A DNA stretch of 32,493 bases from DAOPJM01 sp964490325 (GTDB taxonomy: Bacteria; Bacillota; Clostridia; Christensenellales; CAG-138). The position numbers and the translations under genes are program-made. Of the stretch, positions 7,837-15,607 are shown one piece after another; positions within the stretch are counted from its first letter, which is position 1, and each line of letters starts with the position of its first letter. The DNA lies in contig CAZBBX010000024.1 in the NCBI GenBank assembly GCA_964490325.1, forward strand, positions 1-32,493. The letters are read 5' to 3'. The notes under the pieces are model-generated. The model was not told the origin of the DNA and made no database searches. It was given only the letters and a program-made list of their open reading frames with translations.

Positions 7837-8074
7837 CTGCGGCGTAGGGCAGCAGAGCCATCATGCGGGCGCGCTTGATGGCGATGGCCAAGTCACGCTG
7901 GTGCTTGGCGCAAACGCCGGACATGCGGCGGGGCATGATCTTTCCGCTTTCGGAAACGAAGCCCTGCAGCTTGCGAACGTCCTTATAATCGATGCTCGTG
8001 GCCTTCTCCGCACAGAATTTGCAGACCTTGCGTCTTGGCCGCTTCATGCGGGGGCGCATCTTGCGATCTTCCAT
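7829..8074 (-). CDS. rpsR: 30S ribosomal protein S18
   Basis: Small-subunit ribosomal protein of 81 residues that pairs with S6 on the platform of the 30S subunit. The core is typical: RRKVCKFCAEK, IDYKDVRKLQGFVSESGKIMPRRMSGVCAKHQRDLAIAIKRARMMALLPY. It has the cysteine-bearing (CKFC and a later Cys) form of S18, which can bind zinc. The start has AGGAGG upstream. Last gene of the rpsF-ssb-rpsR operon, the conserved arrangement in Bacillota; 21 bases separate it from ssb. Confidence 0.98.
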   Translation of the reverse strand: MEDRKMRPRMKRPRRKVCKFCAEKATSIDYKDVRKLQGFVSESGKIMPRRMSGVCAKHQRDLAIAIKRARMMALLPYAAER

Positions 8075-8095
8075 GGTTAGCCTCCTAAGAAATCA

Positions 8096-8527
8096 TTAAA
8101 ATGGGATATCGTCGTTGGAAATATCGGTGAAGCCTGCCGCGTCCTGCGGGTTTGCGGCAGCGGGGCGCTGTGCGGCATAACCGCCGCCGGAGCTTCCGCC
8201 TTCGTCGTTGCCCTTGGGACTGAGGAATTCCACCTCGTCCGCCGAAACATCGAGGGACATGCGGGTGGTACCGTCCTTGGCTTCATAGGTGCGCGCCTGC
8301 AGCTCGCCCAGCACGGCGACCTTGCGGCCCTTGCTGAGGTAGCGTCCGCAGTTGTCGCCCAGCTGACGCCAAGCGTTGATGCGGAAAAAGTCGGTGGCGC
8401 GCTCGCCGCCCTGGGTCGCAAAGCGACGGTTGACGGCGATGGTAAAGGAGCATACGGTCACGCCGTTGGGCGTGGAACGTACCTCGGGGTCATGCGTCAG
8501 GTTGCCTGTCAAAAATATCTTGTTCAT
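8096..8527 (-). CDS. ssb: Single-stranded DNA-binding protein
   Basis: Binds single-stranded DNA during replication, recombination and repair. The 143-residue protein has the OB fold in the first 110 or so residues (MNKIFLTGNLTHDPEVRSTPNGVTVCSFTIAVNRRF, FFRINAWRQLGDNCGRYLSKGRKVAVLGELQ), then a Gly/Ala/Pro-rich linker and the acidic DDIPF tip that recruits partner proteins. It sits between rpsF and rpsR as in most Bacillota. The gap to rpsF is 39 bases. Length and tail are normal for a housekeeping SsbA. Confidence 0.97.
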   Translation of the reverse strand: MNKIFLTGNLTHDPEVRSTPNGVTVCSFTIAVNRRFATQGGERATDFFRINAWRQLGDNCGRYLSKGRKVAVLGELQARTYEAKDGTTRMSLDVSADEVEFLSPKGNDEGGSSGGGYAAQRPAAANPQDAAGFTDISNDDIPF

Positions 8528-8566
8528 GCTACAGCCTTTCTCAATCTATCGTGCGATATTGTTTTG

Positions 8567-8854
8567 TTATGCTTCCTTGCGAGTGACCATGTAGCGCAGA
8601 ATGCGCTCATCGTTCTTGAAGTTACGCTCGAACTCCTTGGGGAACTCGGGGGCCGCGTTGAAATCGACCAGCACATAGTACCCTTCGGTTTTGTAGTCGA
8701 TGGCGTAGGCAAGGCGACGCTTGCCCCACTCGTCCGTCTTGACGATCTCGCCGCCGTTGTCGGTGATGATCGCTGCAAACTTGTCGATGACGGCCTTGTT
8801 GGTCTCCTCGTCAAGTTCGGGCGTGATGACGTACAGAACTTCATACTGATTCAT
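8567..8854 (-). CDS. rpsF: 30S ribosomal protein S6
   Basis: Small-subunit ribosomal protein of 95 residues, partner of S18. The sequence MNQYEVLYVITPELDEETNKAVIDKF, then GKRRLAYAIDYKTEGYYVLVDFNA and a C-terminal RYMVTRKEA is characteristic. The ATG at 8854 is chosen because TAAGGAGG ends eight bases upstream; a GTG three codons earlier (8863) overlaps that ribosome site and is unlikely. First gene of the rpsF-ssb-rpsR operon, behind a promoter and a leader of about 65 bases with a hairpin. Confidence 0.97.
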   Translation of the reverse strand: MNQYEVLYVITPELDEETNKAVIDKFAAIITDNGGEIVKTDEWGKRRLAYAIDYKTEGYYVLVDFNAAPEFPKEFERNFKNDERILRYMVTRKEA

Positions 8855-8880
8855 TTGTTTCACCTCCTTATGGTCTGATG

Positions 8881-8902
8881 GCTTTTCCTCTCTCGGAAAA
8901 GC
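8881..8902 (-). promoter_or_regulatory. Leader hairpin of rpsF (possible S6:S18 autoregulatory site)
   Basis: GCTTTTCC, loop GAGAGA, GGAAAAGC forms an eight-pair stem in the rpsF leader, between the predicted transcription start (about 8918) and the ribosome site. It has no T-run, so it is not a terminator. Leaders of this operon are known in many bacteria to bind the S6:S18 complex; whether this hairpin does is not shown here. Confidence 0.45.
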
Positions 8903-8924
8903 AAGAAGGACCGATAGCCTTTAG

Positions 8925-8953
8925 ATAATAGCACAGCGTCCCGCCGATTGCAA
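8925..8953 (-). promoter_or_regulatory. Sigma-A promoter of rpsF-ssb-rpsR
   Basis: TTGCAA (8953-8948) and TATTAT (8930-8925) with a 17-base spacer. Confidence 0.8.
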
Positions 8954-9023
8954 GCGGAATTTTCCCCGATCTTGCCTGTTCTTTTCGATATTTTGCCCTT
9001 TTTTCATGAAAAAAGGCGCCGCG

Positions 9024-9917
9024 CTATTCCGTCTCCTCCCCGTGCGGGACGAACTCGCCGTCATGCTCGCAAAAGAAGTCGTGCAGGGTACGGACATTCT
9101 CCAGCTCCGTCCAATGCACAGGCGCAACGGGACGCCTGTCTAAGTCGTAGAGCTTTGCGCCGCGCAGGCTTTGCAAAAAGGGGGAATGGGTGGAGATGAT
9201 GAACTGGCACTCGTCAAAGCGGCAGGCGTTCTCCAATATGAGCGCCAGCTTCTTTTGCGAGTCCGCAGACAGGCTGTTCTCAGGCTCGTCCATCAGATAC
9301 AGCCCACCGGGGCGGATGCGCGAGGGGAAGTACATCAGCGCGCTCTCTCCGTTGGAATGCGTACGGATGTTGGCGCTCAGATTATCCCGCACATAGGCGG
9401 ATTTGGTGCTTCTGCGGCGCTTGTTGCGATCCGCCAGCTCAAAGTAATCGTCCATGGAGCGCAGCTGAAAGCCGTCCGGCTCGGCGCCGCGCAGGGCGTA
9501 CCAGCGGTCGACCAGCTCCTTGCGGCGTCCGTCCACGCCCTCGTTGAAGCCGCGCAGGTTGAAGATGAAGTCGAACACATCGTCGCTGGTGATGATCTCC
9601 GCGGGAAAGTCGCGGATGCAGCGGGGGTCGCGCTCATAGCGGCAGAGCCGCACATAATCGGGAAAGAGGGGGCTGACGTTGAAGGGTGCGCTGCGCTTGG
9701 CGGCGAGCTTCTCGGCGATGACGTTCAGCGCGGTCGTCTTGCCGCTGCCGTTGCCGCCGCACAGCAGGGTGATGGGCTCGAAGCTGAGCTGCTCTAAGCC
9801 CATGTCGGGAAAGAAGGCAAAGGGATAGTAGCTGCTGTGATAGGTCTCCAAGATATCGTTAATAAAGCGTTCGTCCGTACGCCAATCCAGGAACTGAAAG
9901 CTTTTCAGATACAGCAT
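9024..9917 (-). CDS. AAA family ATPase of the RecF/ABC-ATPase superfamily, standalone
   Basis: A cytoplasmic ATPase of 297 residues with every motif of the SMC/RecF/ABC class in one short chain. Walker A is GGNGSGKTT (54-62), the signature-like motif is SNGES (188-192), Walker B is GGLYLMDEPE (204-213), and the switch histidine is in ISTHSPFL (His244). There is no long coiled-coil insertion, no transmembrane segment and no nuclease domain. The ATG at 9917 follows AAAGGAGG. It stands alone between promoters and has no partner gene, so neither an ABC transporter role nor a two-gene defence system is supported. The substrate or target is unknown. Confidence 0.85.
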   Translation of the reverse strand: MLYLKSFQFLDWRTDERFINDILETYHSSYYPFAFFPDMGLEQLSFEPITLLCGGNGSGKTTALNVIAEKLAAKRSAPFNVSPLFPDYVRLCRYERDPRCIRDFPAEIITSDDVFDFIFNLRGFNEGVDGRRKELVDRWYALRGAEPDGFQLRSMDDYFELADRNKRRRSTKSAYVRDNLSANIRTHSNGESALMYFPSRIRPGGLYLMDEPENSLSADSQKKLALILENACRFDECQFIISTHSPFLQSLRGAKLYDLDRRPVAPVHWTELENVRTLHDFFCEHDGEFVPHGEETE

Positions 9918-10021
9918 CCGCTCATCCTCCTTTCAACAGTATAGCACGGAAAAGTATATAGAAAAGAAGTTTATCAACTTGTAATACTTCGCGGCTTTGC
10001 ACCGGATCTTGGCGGTATTTC

Positions 10022-10050
10022 TTGCATTTTCACAAAAAAGGTCGTACACT
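10022..10050 (+). promoter_or_regulatory. Sigma-A promoter of the envelope gene cluster
   Basis: TTGCAT (10022-10027) and TACACT (10045-10050), 17-base spacer, about 38 bases before the TTG start at 10089. The only good promoter I see for the five genes that follow. Confidence 0.75.
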
Positions 10051-10088
10051 GATGGAAAAGCTCATGTTCATTTCGGGAGGAGAAACAT

Positions 10089-12476
10089 TTGAAACGATTC
10101 CTGTGCATCCTGTTGCTTACACTGCTGCTGCTCTCTTACGGCGGGGTCTCCGCCCTTGCCGAAGGCGGGGAGGAGCTGAGCGCTTCCTGCATCTACACCT
10201 TTCCCGAGGAGGGTGAATACCTTACCCGCATGACGGACAACAACGTGATGAGCCGCCTGACCGTGGCTGCGGGCAAGGCCATCACCGTTGAGCTGCCGAA
10301 GGGCGGCGTCACGCTGTACATCGAATGGTACGCCCTGCCCACGGCCTATTCCCTTGTCGAGTACGATGCGGCAGGCGAGCAGCTGAGCGAGGCGCAGCGA
10401 AGCGCGGGAAGCTATGTGGAGACCTTCCTGCTCAACGCAGCCTGCGTCAAGGTCAAGCTGACAGCGGTGGACAGTTACTGCATCAGCACCCTGCGCGTGT
10501 TTGACGGCGGCGTCGATGCAGGTCTGCCCTATTTTCCCGATCCACAGGGACAGGCCGATCTGGTGCTGCTGCTTTCCGAGCCGTCCGACCTGTTTGAGAA
10601 TTTCTCTGCGCTGCTGCCCTTCTGCCAAAAGGAGTATGGCCTGAGCATCGCGGTGGTCTGCTGCAGCGGACAGCGCCGCAACGAGCTGCGCGATCTGATG
10701 GAGGCCCTGCAGACGCTGGGCATTTCGTCGGAGCCCATCATTTTGGGGCTGACCGACAGCGAATACGACCTCTATGAGGACGTTGCAAAAAAGTGGAACG
10801 CCGAGGCGACAAAGGCAAAGCTGCAGACCGCTCTGACGGCATTGGCGCCCAAGGTGCTGGTCTCGGTGGGAGCAAGCAACGGCAGTGCACGCGAACGCTT
10901 CCTTGCAGAGCAGCTCACCGCACTTTCCACAAGCGTGAACCTTGCAAGCAAGCTATACCTCATTGACCCGTCCGGCTTCACCAAGGTGAACTGTGCCGCC
11001 TATCTAAACGAAGCGCAGAGCGCCTACGAAAAGATGGATTCCCGCCGCGTCTATGGCTATACGCTTGCGGGTGAGCTGTCCTTTACGCTGCTTGCAACGA
11101 GCGTGGGGCAGGATGCGCAGCGCAACAGCCTGCTGGAGGGACTGTCGACCGACAGCTTCCTAAGCTACGCCACGCCGACGCCCACACCCACGCCGACCCC
11201 TACGTTTACGCCAACGCCCACACCCACGCCAACGCCCACGCAAGCACCCACCGCCACGCCCGAACCCGTTGTCGAGCCTTCCGCCGCCGCTCAAGAAACG
11301 CCCACGGCAACAGGCTCCCTCTATATCCTGCCCTATCTTGTGGGCGGCGCGCTGCTGCTGCTTGGCGTCATCCTTCTTGCCGTGCTGCGAAAGCAGAGCA
11401 TCGGCGCACGCGTGAGCATCCTGCTCGTGTGCGTGCTGCTGGGGGTGGCTGCCTGGCTGCTCCTGTCGCTCAACGCGCCTGCGGTCACCGAGACCCCTGC
11501 GCCTGCGCCCACGGCACAGCCAGCGGACAGCCCCACGCCCACGCCCACACCCGAACCGACGCCGGAACCGACGCCCGTCCCCACGGACACGCCTGCCCCG
11601 ACGGAAACACCCGTTCCCACTCCCGTGGTGGAGCTGCCCTACAGCCAAACGGAGCTGATCGAATCCGACGAGGAGGCGGGGGTGTGGACCTACCGTTCCG
11701 AATATCTGGCGGTGGAGGTCACGCGCACCGTCACCACGGTCACGCGGCGCGGGAAGGACTATCCCTTGGTCTACTTCGTGGCGCAGATCTACATGCGGGA
11801 GTTCAACAGCTTCCGCGCAGGCTTTGCCTCCGTCTATCACAACGGCGTGGACACCTGTCCGCCGGTGCTGATGGCGCAGCGCTACAAGGCCGTGCTGTGG
11901 ATCACAGGCGACAACCTCATCAATGCCGAGAAGGAGAAGAAGGGCGTCCTCATCCGCGATGGCTATCTGTTCAGCCGCAACCGTTCCGAGGCGGCCATGG
12001 CGCTTTACGATGACACCCTGACGATGCGCCTGTTTGCAAAGAGCGAGATCACCGCCGACGACCTGTACGAAAGCGGCGTGAACAACAGCTTCTCCTTTGG
12101 ACCCATGCTGGTGCACGAGGGGACCCTGCTGGAGATCAAGGGAAAGGGCACGCAGCTCAATCCCCGCTGCGGCTTGGGCATGGTCGAGGAGGGACACTTT
12201 GTTGCCATCGTTGCCGATGGTCGGCAGGACGGCTACAGCAACGGCATGAGCATCCCCGAATTGGCGCAGCTCTTCTTTGACCTTGGCTGCGTGGAGGCCT
12301 ACAATCTGGACGGCGGCATCTCCACCTCCATGGTGTTCATGGGCGTCATGCTCAATCACCACAGCGGCGACAAGGAGGCCTTCAGCTGGCAGCGCACCCT
12401 GCCCGAGGGGCTGATGTGGGGCTACTCCGAGCAGTGCGCCACCGATGCGCTGACCGCCGCAGCCAATGGTACCTAA
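10089..12476 (+). CDS. Membrane-anchored fusion of a degenerate PIG-L-like domain and a phosphodiester glycosidase (NAGPA) domain
   Basis: A 795-residue envelope protein with a TTG start, supported by GGAGG seven bases upstream and an immediate signal peptide (KRFLCILLLTLLLLSYGGVSALA). Domains: a beta-rich stretch (about 35-145); a PIG-L/LmbE-like Rossmann domain (about 153-340) where the zinc-binding HPDD motif reads EPSD; a Thr-Pro linker (about 361-393); two transmembrane helices (about 412-435 and 442-463) joined by a basic loop; a second Pro/Thr linker (468-515); and a phosphodiester glycosidase domain (about 518-785) with NPRCGLGM, VAIVADGRQDGYSNGMSIPELAQ and NLDGGIST. Both large domains should face outside. 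NAGPA-type domains cleave sugar phosphodiesters, in bacteria probably in surface polymers; the N-terminal domain is probably catalytically dead. Confidence 0.82.
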   Translation: MKRFLCILLLTLLLLSYGGVSALAEGGEELSASCIYTFPEEGEYLTRMTDNNVMSRLTVAAGKAITVELPKGGVTLYIEWYALPTAYSLVEYDAAGEQLSEAQRSAGSYVETFLLNAACVKVKLTAVDSYCISTLRVFDGGVDAGLPYFPDPQGQADLVLLLSEPSDLFENFSALLPFCQKEYGLSIAVVCCSGQRRNELRDLMEALQTLGISSEPIILGLTDSEYDLYEDVAKKWNAEATKAKLQTALTALAPKVLVSVGASNGSARERFLAEQLTALSTSVNLASKLYLIDPSGFTKVNCAAYLNEAQSAYEKMDSRRVYGYTLAGELSFTLLATSVGQDAQRNSLLEGLSTDSFLSYATPTPTPTPTPTFTPTPTPTPTPTQAPTATPEPVVEPSAAAQETPTATGSLYILPYLVGGALLLLGVILLAVLRKQSIGARVSILLVCVLLGVAAWLLLSLNAPAVTETPAPAPTAQPADSPTPTPTPEPTPEPTPVPTDTPAPTETPVPTPVVELPYSQTELIESDEEAGVWTYRSEYLAVEVTRTVTTVTRRGKDYPLVYFVAQIYMREFNSFRAGFASVYHNGVDTCPPVLMAQRYKAVLWITGDNLINAEKEKKGVLIRDGYLFSRNRSEAAMALYDDTLTMRLFAKSEITADDLYESGVNNSFSFGPMLVHEGTLLEIKGKGTQLNPRCGLGMVEEGHFVAIVADGRQDGYSNGMSIPELAQLFFDLGCVEAYNLDGGISTSMVFMGVMLNHHSGDKEAFSWQRTLPEGLMWGYSEQCATDALTAAANGT
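11170..11252 (+). repeat. Low-complexity Thr-Pro coding repeat
   Basis: A run of ACGCC/CACACC-type codons encodes the Thr-Pro linker between the PIG-L-like domain and the first membrane helix. A second, less regular tract is at 11530-11620. Such repeats can change length by slippage. Confidence 0.8.
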
Positions 12477-12478
12477 CC

Positions 12479-12919
12479 ATGCGGCGCTGCATTTTTCTTG
12501 GCCTGTGCCTGAGCATGACAATGCTGCTTGCCTGCGGCACGCCTAAAGCGGAGCTGCCCGCAGCAACGGCAAGCGCCGCACCCACGGCGGCGACCGTTGA
12601 ATTGACCCTGCCCCAAGCAACGCTTACCGCCTTGCCCACGGCAAGCGCCGTTCCAAGTCCCACGCCCGTACCGCTGGAAGGGGTCTGGCACTTCGAAGGG
12701 GACGGTCTGTCCTTTACGCTGACGCTCAGAGCCGACGGCAGCTATACGCTCACGCAGAACGGCGTCACTGCTGCGGGCAGCTGGACGGAAGCGGAGGGAC
12801 AGCTCCTGTTCGCCCAAGCGGGGTCGAGCTATGCCTGCGCATACCGCTTGGAGGGCGGCGCCCTTGTGCTTTTGCAGGAGGGCTTTGACGAACTGACGCT
12901 TACAACGGAGGCGGCGTGA
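12479..12919 (+). CDS. Small lipoprotein with a DUF5640/lipocalin-like domain
   Basis: A 146-residue exported lipoprotein of unknown function. The ATG at 12479 lies two bases after the previous stop and opens a signal peptide MRRCIFLGLCLSMTMLLACG with lipobox LLAC (Cys19). A Thr/Ala/Pro linker follows, then a compact beta-rich domain (about 65-140) of the form LEGVWHFEGDGLSFTLTLRADGSYTLT, GSWTEAEGQLLF, LVLLQEGFDELTLT. This pattern of G-x-W, D-G-x-Y and returning strands resembles DUF5640-type small barrels. There is no strong ribosome site, so translational coupling to the preceding gene is likely. Its TGA overlaps the next ATG. Confidence 0.75.
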   Translation: MRRCIFLGLCLSMTMLLACGTPKAELPAATASAAPTAATVELTLPQATLTALPTASAVPSPTPVPLEGVWHFEGDGLSFTLTLRADGSYTLTQNGVTAAGSWTEAEGQLLFAQAGSSYACAYRLEGGALVLLQEGFDELTLTTEAA

Positions 12920-14028
12920 TGAAAAGGATCGCCAATTGCTTTTTCCTTGCCCTGCTGCTTGCGCTTGCAGGGGTCGTGCAAAAGCCTGCCGCGGCGGAGG
13001 CGGCCGCCCCCGCCCCCGTGCAGCTGTACGCGGCAAACGGGGTCGTGCATCTGACAAGCGATCGGGAGCTGCAAGCCTATGCGTTCACCACGGTGGAGCT
13101 GCGGCCTGCCGCGGATTCCGCCGATTGGATCGCGGTCTCGGGCACGAGCTTTACGCAGTTTAAGATCGACGGCACATACTGCGTGTGGCTGCTGGGCACG
13201 GACGGCGCCGTTGGCGGACCATATGCGCTGACGGTGCAGTCCGACTATCGCTGCATTGTGGATGCGGAGGGTCTGCACTATCTCAAGACGCCTGCCGAGG
13301 AGACGCTGAACGTGGCCGACGCCAACGCGCTTATATGGCGCAATGTCGCGGATGCAGGCGTGTACACCCGCGCAGGGGTGCTGAGCGCAGCGCTGTCCGT
13401 GCTCACCATCTTTGCGGACGCAGGGGCGACCGTGCCCTATCAGGCAAGCGGCGCCTACCAGCAGCAGGACGATTGGGGCGTGGATCCGCAGTGGGGCGCA
13501 AAGCTGGACAAGCCCATCACCGACGCCAACGGCACCTACTACTATCGCGGCATGCAGTGCGTTGCAAGCGTGGTGTGGGCGTACAAGCAGGCGGGGCTGA
13601 ACCTTTCCAACGAGGGGGCGGGGCATCGCTTGGGTGAGCTGGGCGCGTACACGCGCAGCGGCGACAACCGCATCGCATACAACAAGGGCGTGGGCGGCGA
13701 CATCATGGTCAACGGCGCACACTACCTGATGATCGTTGACCGTCTGGACACCGACGGCGACGGCGCGGACGACGCCTACCTGACCTACGAGATGCGCGCA
13801 CCCGACCTGCTGGTCATGGTGCACAGCTTCCACAGCATCCGCTATCGTGAGCTGTACAGCATGGACGCGGTGTTCGAGAACACAGGCAGGCTCATCGGCA
13901 AGGCGCGGTTCTGGGCGGATACCTACTGCATCCCCGGCGACAGCTTTCCCGAGGCCTTCAAGACCGCTGTAGAAACAAGCGGGGAGCGGCAGGCCGCAAG
14001 ACGCTTTTTGGCGGGACTTGGTCTGTAG
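12919..14028 (+). CDS. Exported protein with an NlpC/P60 (papain-like) fold domain
   Basis: A secreted protein of 369 residues. ATGA overlap with the previous gene and GGAGG seven bases upstream fix the start at 12919 (a GTG one codon earlier is the alternative). The signal peptide is MKRIANCFFLALLLALAGVVQKPAAAEA. The N-terminal part (30-150) is beta-rich and unrecognised. The C-terminal part looks like an NlpC/P60-type cysteine hydrolase: a candidate nucleophile Cys214 in GMQCVASVVWAYKQAG, then VGGDIM and candidate His268 in GAHYLMIVDRLDTDGDGADDAYLTYEM. Such enzymes usually cut cell-wall peptides. The Cys-His arrangement is visible, but overall similarity is distant, so the activity is inference. 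Confidence 0.7.
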   Translation: MKRIANCFFLALLLALAGVVQKPAAAEAAAPAPVQLYAANGVVHLTSDRELQAYAFTTVELRPAADSADWIAVSGTSFTQFKIDGTYCVWLLGTDGAVGGPYALTVQSDYRCIVDAEGLHYLKTPAEETLNVADANALIWRNVADAGVYTRAGVLSAALSVLTIFADAGATVPYQASGAYQQQDDWGVDPQWGAKLDKPITDANGTYYYRGMQCVASVVWAYKQAGLNLSNEGAGHRLGELGAYTRSGDNRIAYNKGVGGDIMVNGAHYLMIVDRLDTDGDGADDAYLTYEMRAPDLLVMVHSFHSIRYRELYSMDAVFENTGRLIGKARFWADTYCIPGDSFPEAFKTAVETSGERQAARRFLAGLGL

Positions 14029-14039
14029 CGGGAGGGCAT

Positions 14040-14516
14040 ATGGAAGCGGAGCTTTTCTTTCAGACCTATTTGGCGGCAAGCGGCAGGGAGCAAACGTGTA
14101 CGCCCTACGAGGTCTTTGCCTTTGGCGGGGACAAGATGGACGCGAACGAGCTGCTCGCCTTGGTGCTTGCGGGGAAAAAGCGCGCCACTGCAAGCTGCGC
14201 GTATGCCTACGAGGCAGAGGGGGAGCGGCCGCCCCGCGTGGGAGACCTGAGCGTGGTGACGGAGGCGGACGGACGACCCCGCTGCATCATCGAGACCACG
14301 GCCGTCACAAGAGCGCCCTTCAACGAGATCACCGAGCAGCAGGCGCTGCGCGAGGGGGAGAACACCGACCTTGCGGGTTGGCGGGAAGCCCATCGCCGCT
14401 TCTTCAAAAAGGAGGGCAGCGCCCTAGGCTATGCGTTTACAGAGACCCTGCCCGTCCTGTTCGAGGATTTCCGCGTGGTCTTCGGGGACGCCGCCAATGA
14501 CGGGGAGAAGGGCTGA
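14040..14516 (+). CDS. ASCH domain-containing protein
   Basis: A cytoplasmic protein of 158 residues with the ASCH fold, related to PUA domains and thought to bind RNA or modified nucleosides. Hallmarks: YEVFAFGGDKMDANELLALVLAGKKRATAS near the start, PRVGDLSVVTEADGRPRCIIETTAVTRAPFNEI in the middle, and EGENTDLAGWREAHRRFF near the end. GGGAGG lies upstream of the ATG. It sits 11 bases after an exported protein gene and 4 bases before another, so it is the only soluble member of this cluster. Some YqfB-like members hydrolyse N4-acetylcytidine, but at 158 residues this belongs to the longer group of unknown activity. Confidence 0.88.
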   Translation: MEAELFFQTYLAASGREQTCTPYEVFAFGGDKMDANELLALVLAGKKRATASCAYAYEAEGERPPRVGDLSVVTEADGRPRCIIETTAVTRAPFNEITEQQALREGENTDLAGWREAHRRFFKKEGSALGYAFTETLPVLFEDFRVVFGDAANDGEKG

Positions 14517-14520
14517 AACG

Positions 14521-15474
14521 ATGAGAAAAACGGGAGCTGCAGGCAAGCGGATACGATCCTGTGCGATCCTTATTTGCCTTCTGCTGTCGGTCTGCGCCTG
14601 CGCAGAGCCTTCGACCGACGGCGGCACGGAGCAGCGCGGCGCGGCGCTCGGCAACGAGCTGAACTACAGCTATGTGCTTTCAAAGGACGGCCTTTTGTAC
14701 TACTGCGGCAAGGACGCCGTCTACAGCGCCGCCCCCGACCTTACGGGTCGCCGCGTCCTCTTGGAAGGGATGGCTTCCGACCTCAACCTGCTGCCGAACG
14801 GCCGCCTGCTGTATGTACGGCTGGACGACGGCGACAGCCTTTGGTCGATGAACCTGGACGGCTCCGACCCTATAAAGCTCTATGACGCCTCGGTGTGGTG
14901 CGTCAACGTGGTGGATGCGTATATCTACTTTGTCGAGGGCTCCACGGGCTTCGGCCCCGTGCGCCGCATGAACGCGGACGGGAGCGGCCTAAAGACCCTT
15001 GTCAAGGACACGGTCACAAATGTCAGCGTCAGCGGCGGGTATCTGTATTATCTGCGCGACTACGGCGATGCGCTTTCGGGCTTTTGCAGGCAAAGTCTGC
15101 GCAGCGGCAAGGTCGAACGCCTGAGCGAGAGCTTTGCCCTGCAGCTGAACGTGGGTGACGAGTGGCTGTACTTCTTGGACGTGTATGACGAGCCGGGCGT
15201 TTACCGCATGCCCCTTGACGGCGGCGAACGGGAATGCCTCACGCCTCGCGCCGCCTACGGCCTGAATCTTTCAAACGGCGTGCTGTACTACAACGATTTT
15301 GACAGCGGCACGGGCGTGTACGCCTACGACCTTGCCGCGGGGCAGGAGCGCTGCCTGTACGAAGGGCAGGCCAGCGAGTGCAGCATCGTGGACGGATACG
15401 TTTACTTTTGCGGCGAGGACAGCGCCCTACTGCGCATCCCCGTGGGGGGCGGGGAGGCCGAGGCGCTGGAGTAG
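14521..15474 (+). CDS. DUF5050-type exported beta-propeller-like protein
   Basis: An exported protein of 317 residues, probably lipid-anchored. The ATG at 14521 lies four bases after the ASCH gene, with GGAGAAGG upstream. The N-terminus (RKTGAAGKRIRSCAILICLLLSVCACAE) is a signal peptide with a plausible lipobox VCAC. The mature part is at least six copies of a 40-50 residue unit with the core D-G-x-x-Y-Y: KDGLLYYCGK, DAYIYFVEGS, GGYLYYLRD, DEWLYFLD, NGVLYYND, DGYVYFCGED. This matches DUF5050 repeats, which are expected to form a propeller or solenoid. Function is unknown; a role in binding a surface component is inference. Confidence 0.85.
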   Translation: MRKTGAAGKRIRSCAILICLLLSVCACAEPSTDGGTEQRGAALGNELNYSYVLSKDGLLYYCGKDAVYSAAPDLTGRRVLLEGMASDLNLLPNGRLLYVRLDDGDSLWSMNLDGSDPIKLYDASVWCVNVVDAYIYFVEGSTGFGPVRRMNADGSGLKTLVKDTVTNVSVSGGYLYYLRDYGDALSGFCRQSLRSGKVERLSESFALQLNVGDEWLYFLDVYDEPGVYRMPLDGGERECLTPRAAYGLNLSNGVLYYNDFDSGTGVYAYDLAAGQERCLYEGQASECSIVDGYVYFCGEDSALLRIPVGGGEAEALE

Positions 15475-15545
15475 GTCAAAGCGGGGGCTTTCTCCATCGC
15501 ACATCCGCCAAGGCCAAGACTGCACGTTTGCAAAGGGGCTTTCCG

Positions 15546-15575
15546 TTGCGCGGGACGCCTCTTTTGTGGTATACT
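15546..15575 (+). promoter_or_regulatory. Sigma-A promoter of the iron alcohol dehydrogenase gene
   Basis: TTGCGC (15546-15551) and TATACT (15570-15575), 18-base spacer, 32 bases before the ATG at 15608. Confidence 0.7.
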
Positions 15576-15607
15576 GAGACAATACAATAAAAGGACGGAT
15601 CCCTCTC

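Noticed and set aside
8997..9016. Palindrome CCTTTTTT-CATG-AAAAAAGG downstream of the ATPase gene
   Set aside because: Considered as a terminator or operator; the arms are almost all A/T pairs and no clear T-tailed GC stem accompanies it, so I do not assign a function.
10022..10216. 64-codon plus-strand ORF just before the envelope cluster
   Set aside because: It overlaps the promoter and the beginning of the 10089 gene in another frame. The TTG start with its ribosome site and signal peptide is a better reading.
11170..11252. Repetitive ACGCC/CACACC DNA as a possible CRISPR or tandem array
   Set aside because: It is a Thr-Pro coding linker in frame, with no spacer-repeat structure.
11160..12521. 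453-codon minus-strand ORF
   Set aside because: It lies opposite the glycosidase fusion gene, is rich in Arg/Gly/His from antisense codons, and has no recognisable motif. GC-rich genes commonly leave such shadows.
12829..14193. 454-codon minus-strand ORF
   Set aside because: Antisense to the NlpC/P60-like gene, which has a signal peptide, ribosome site and coupled start; the minus ORF has none of these.
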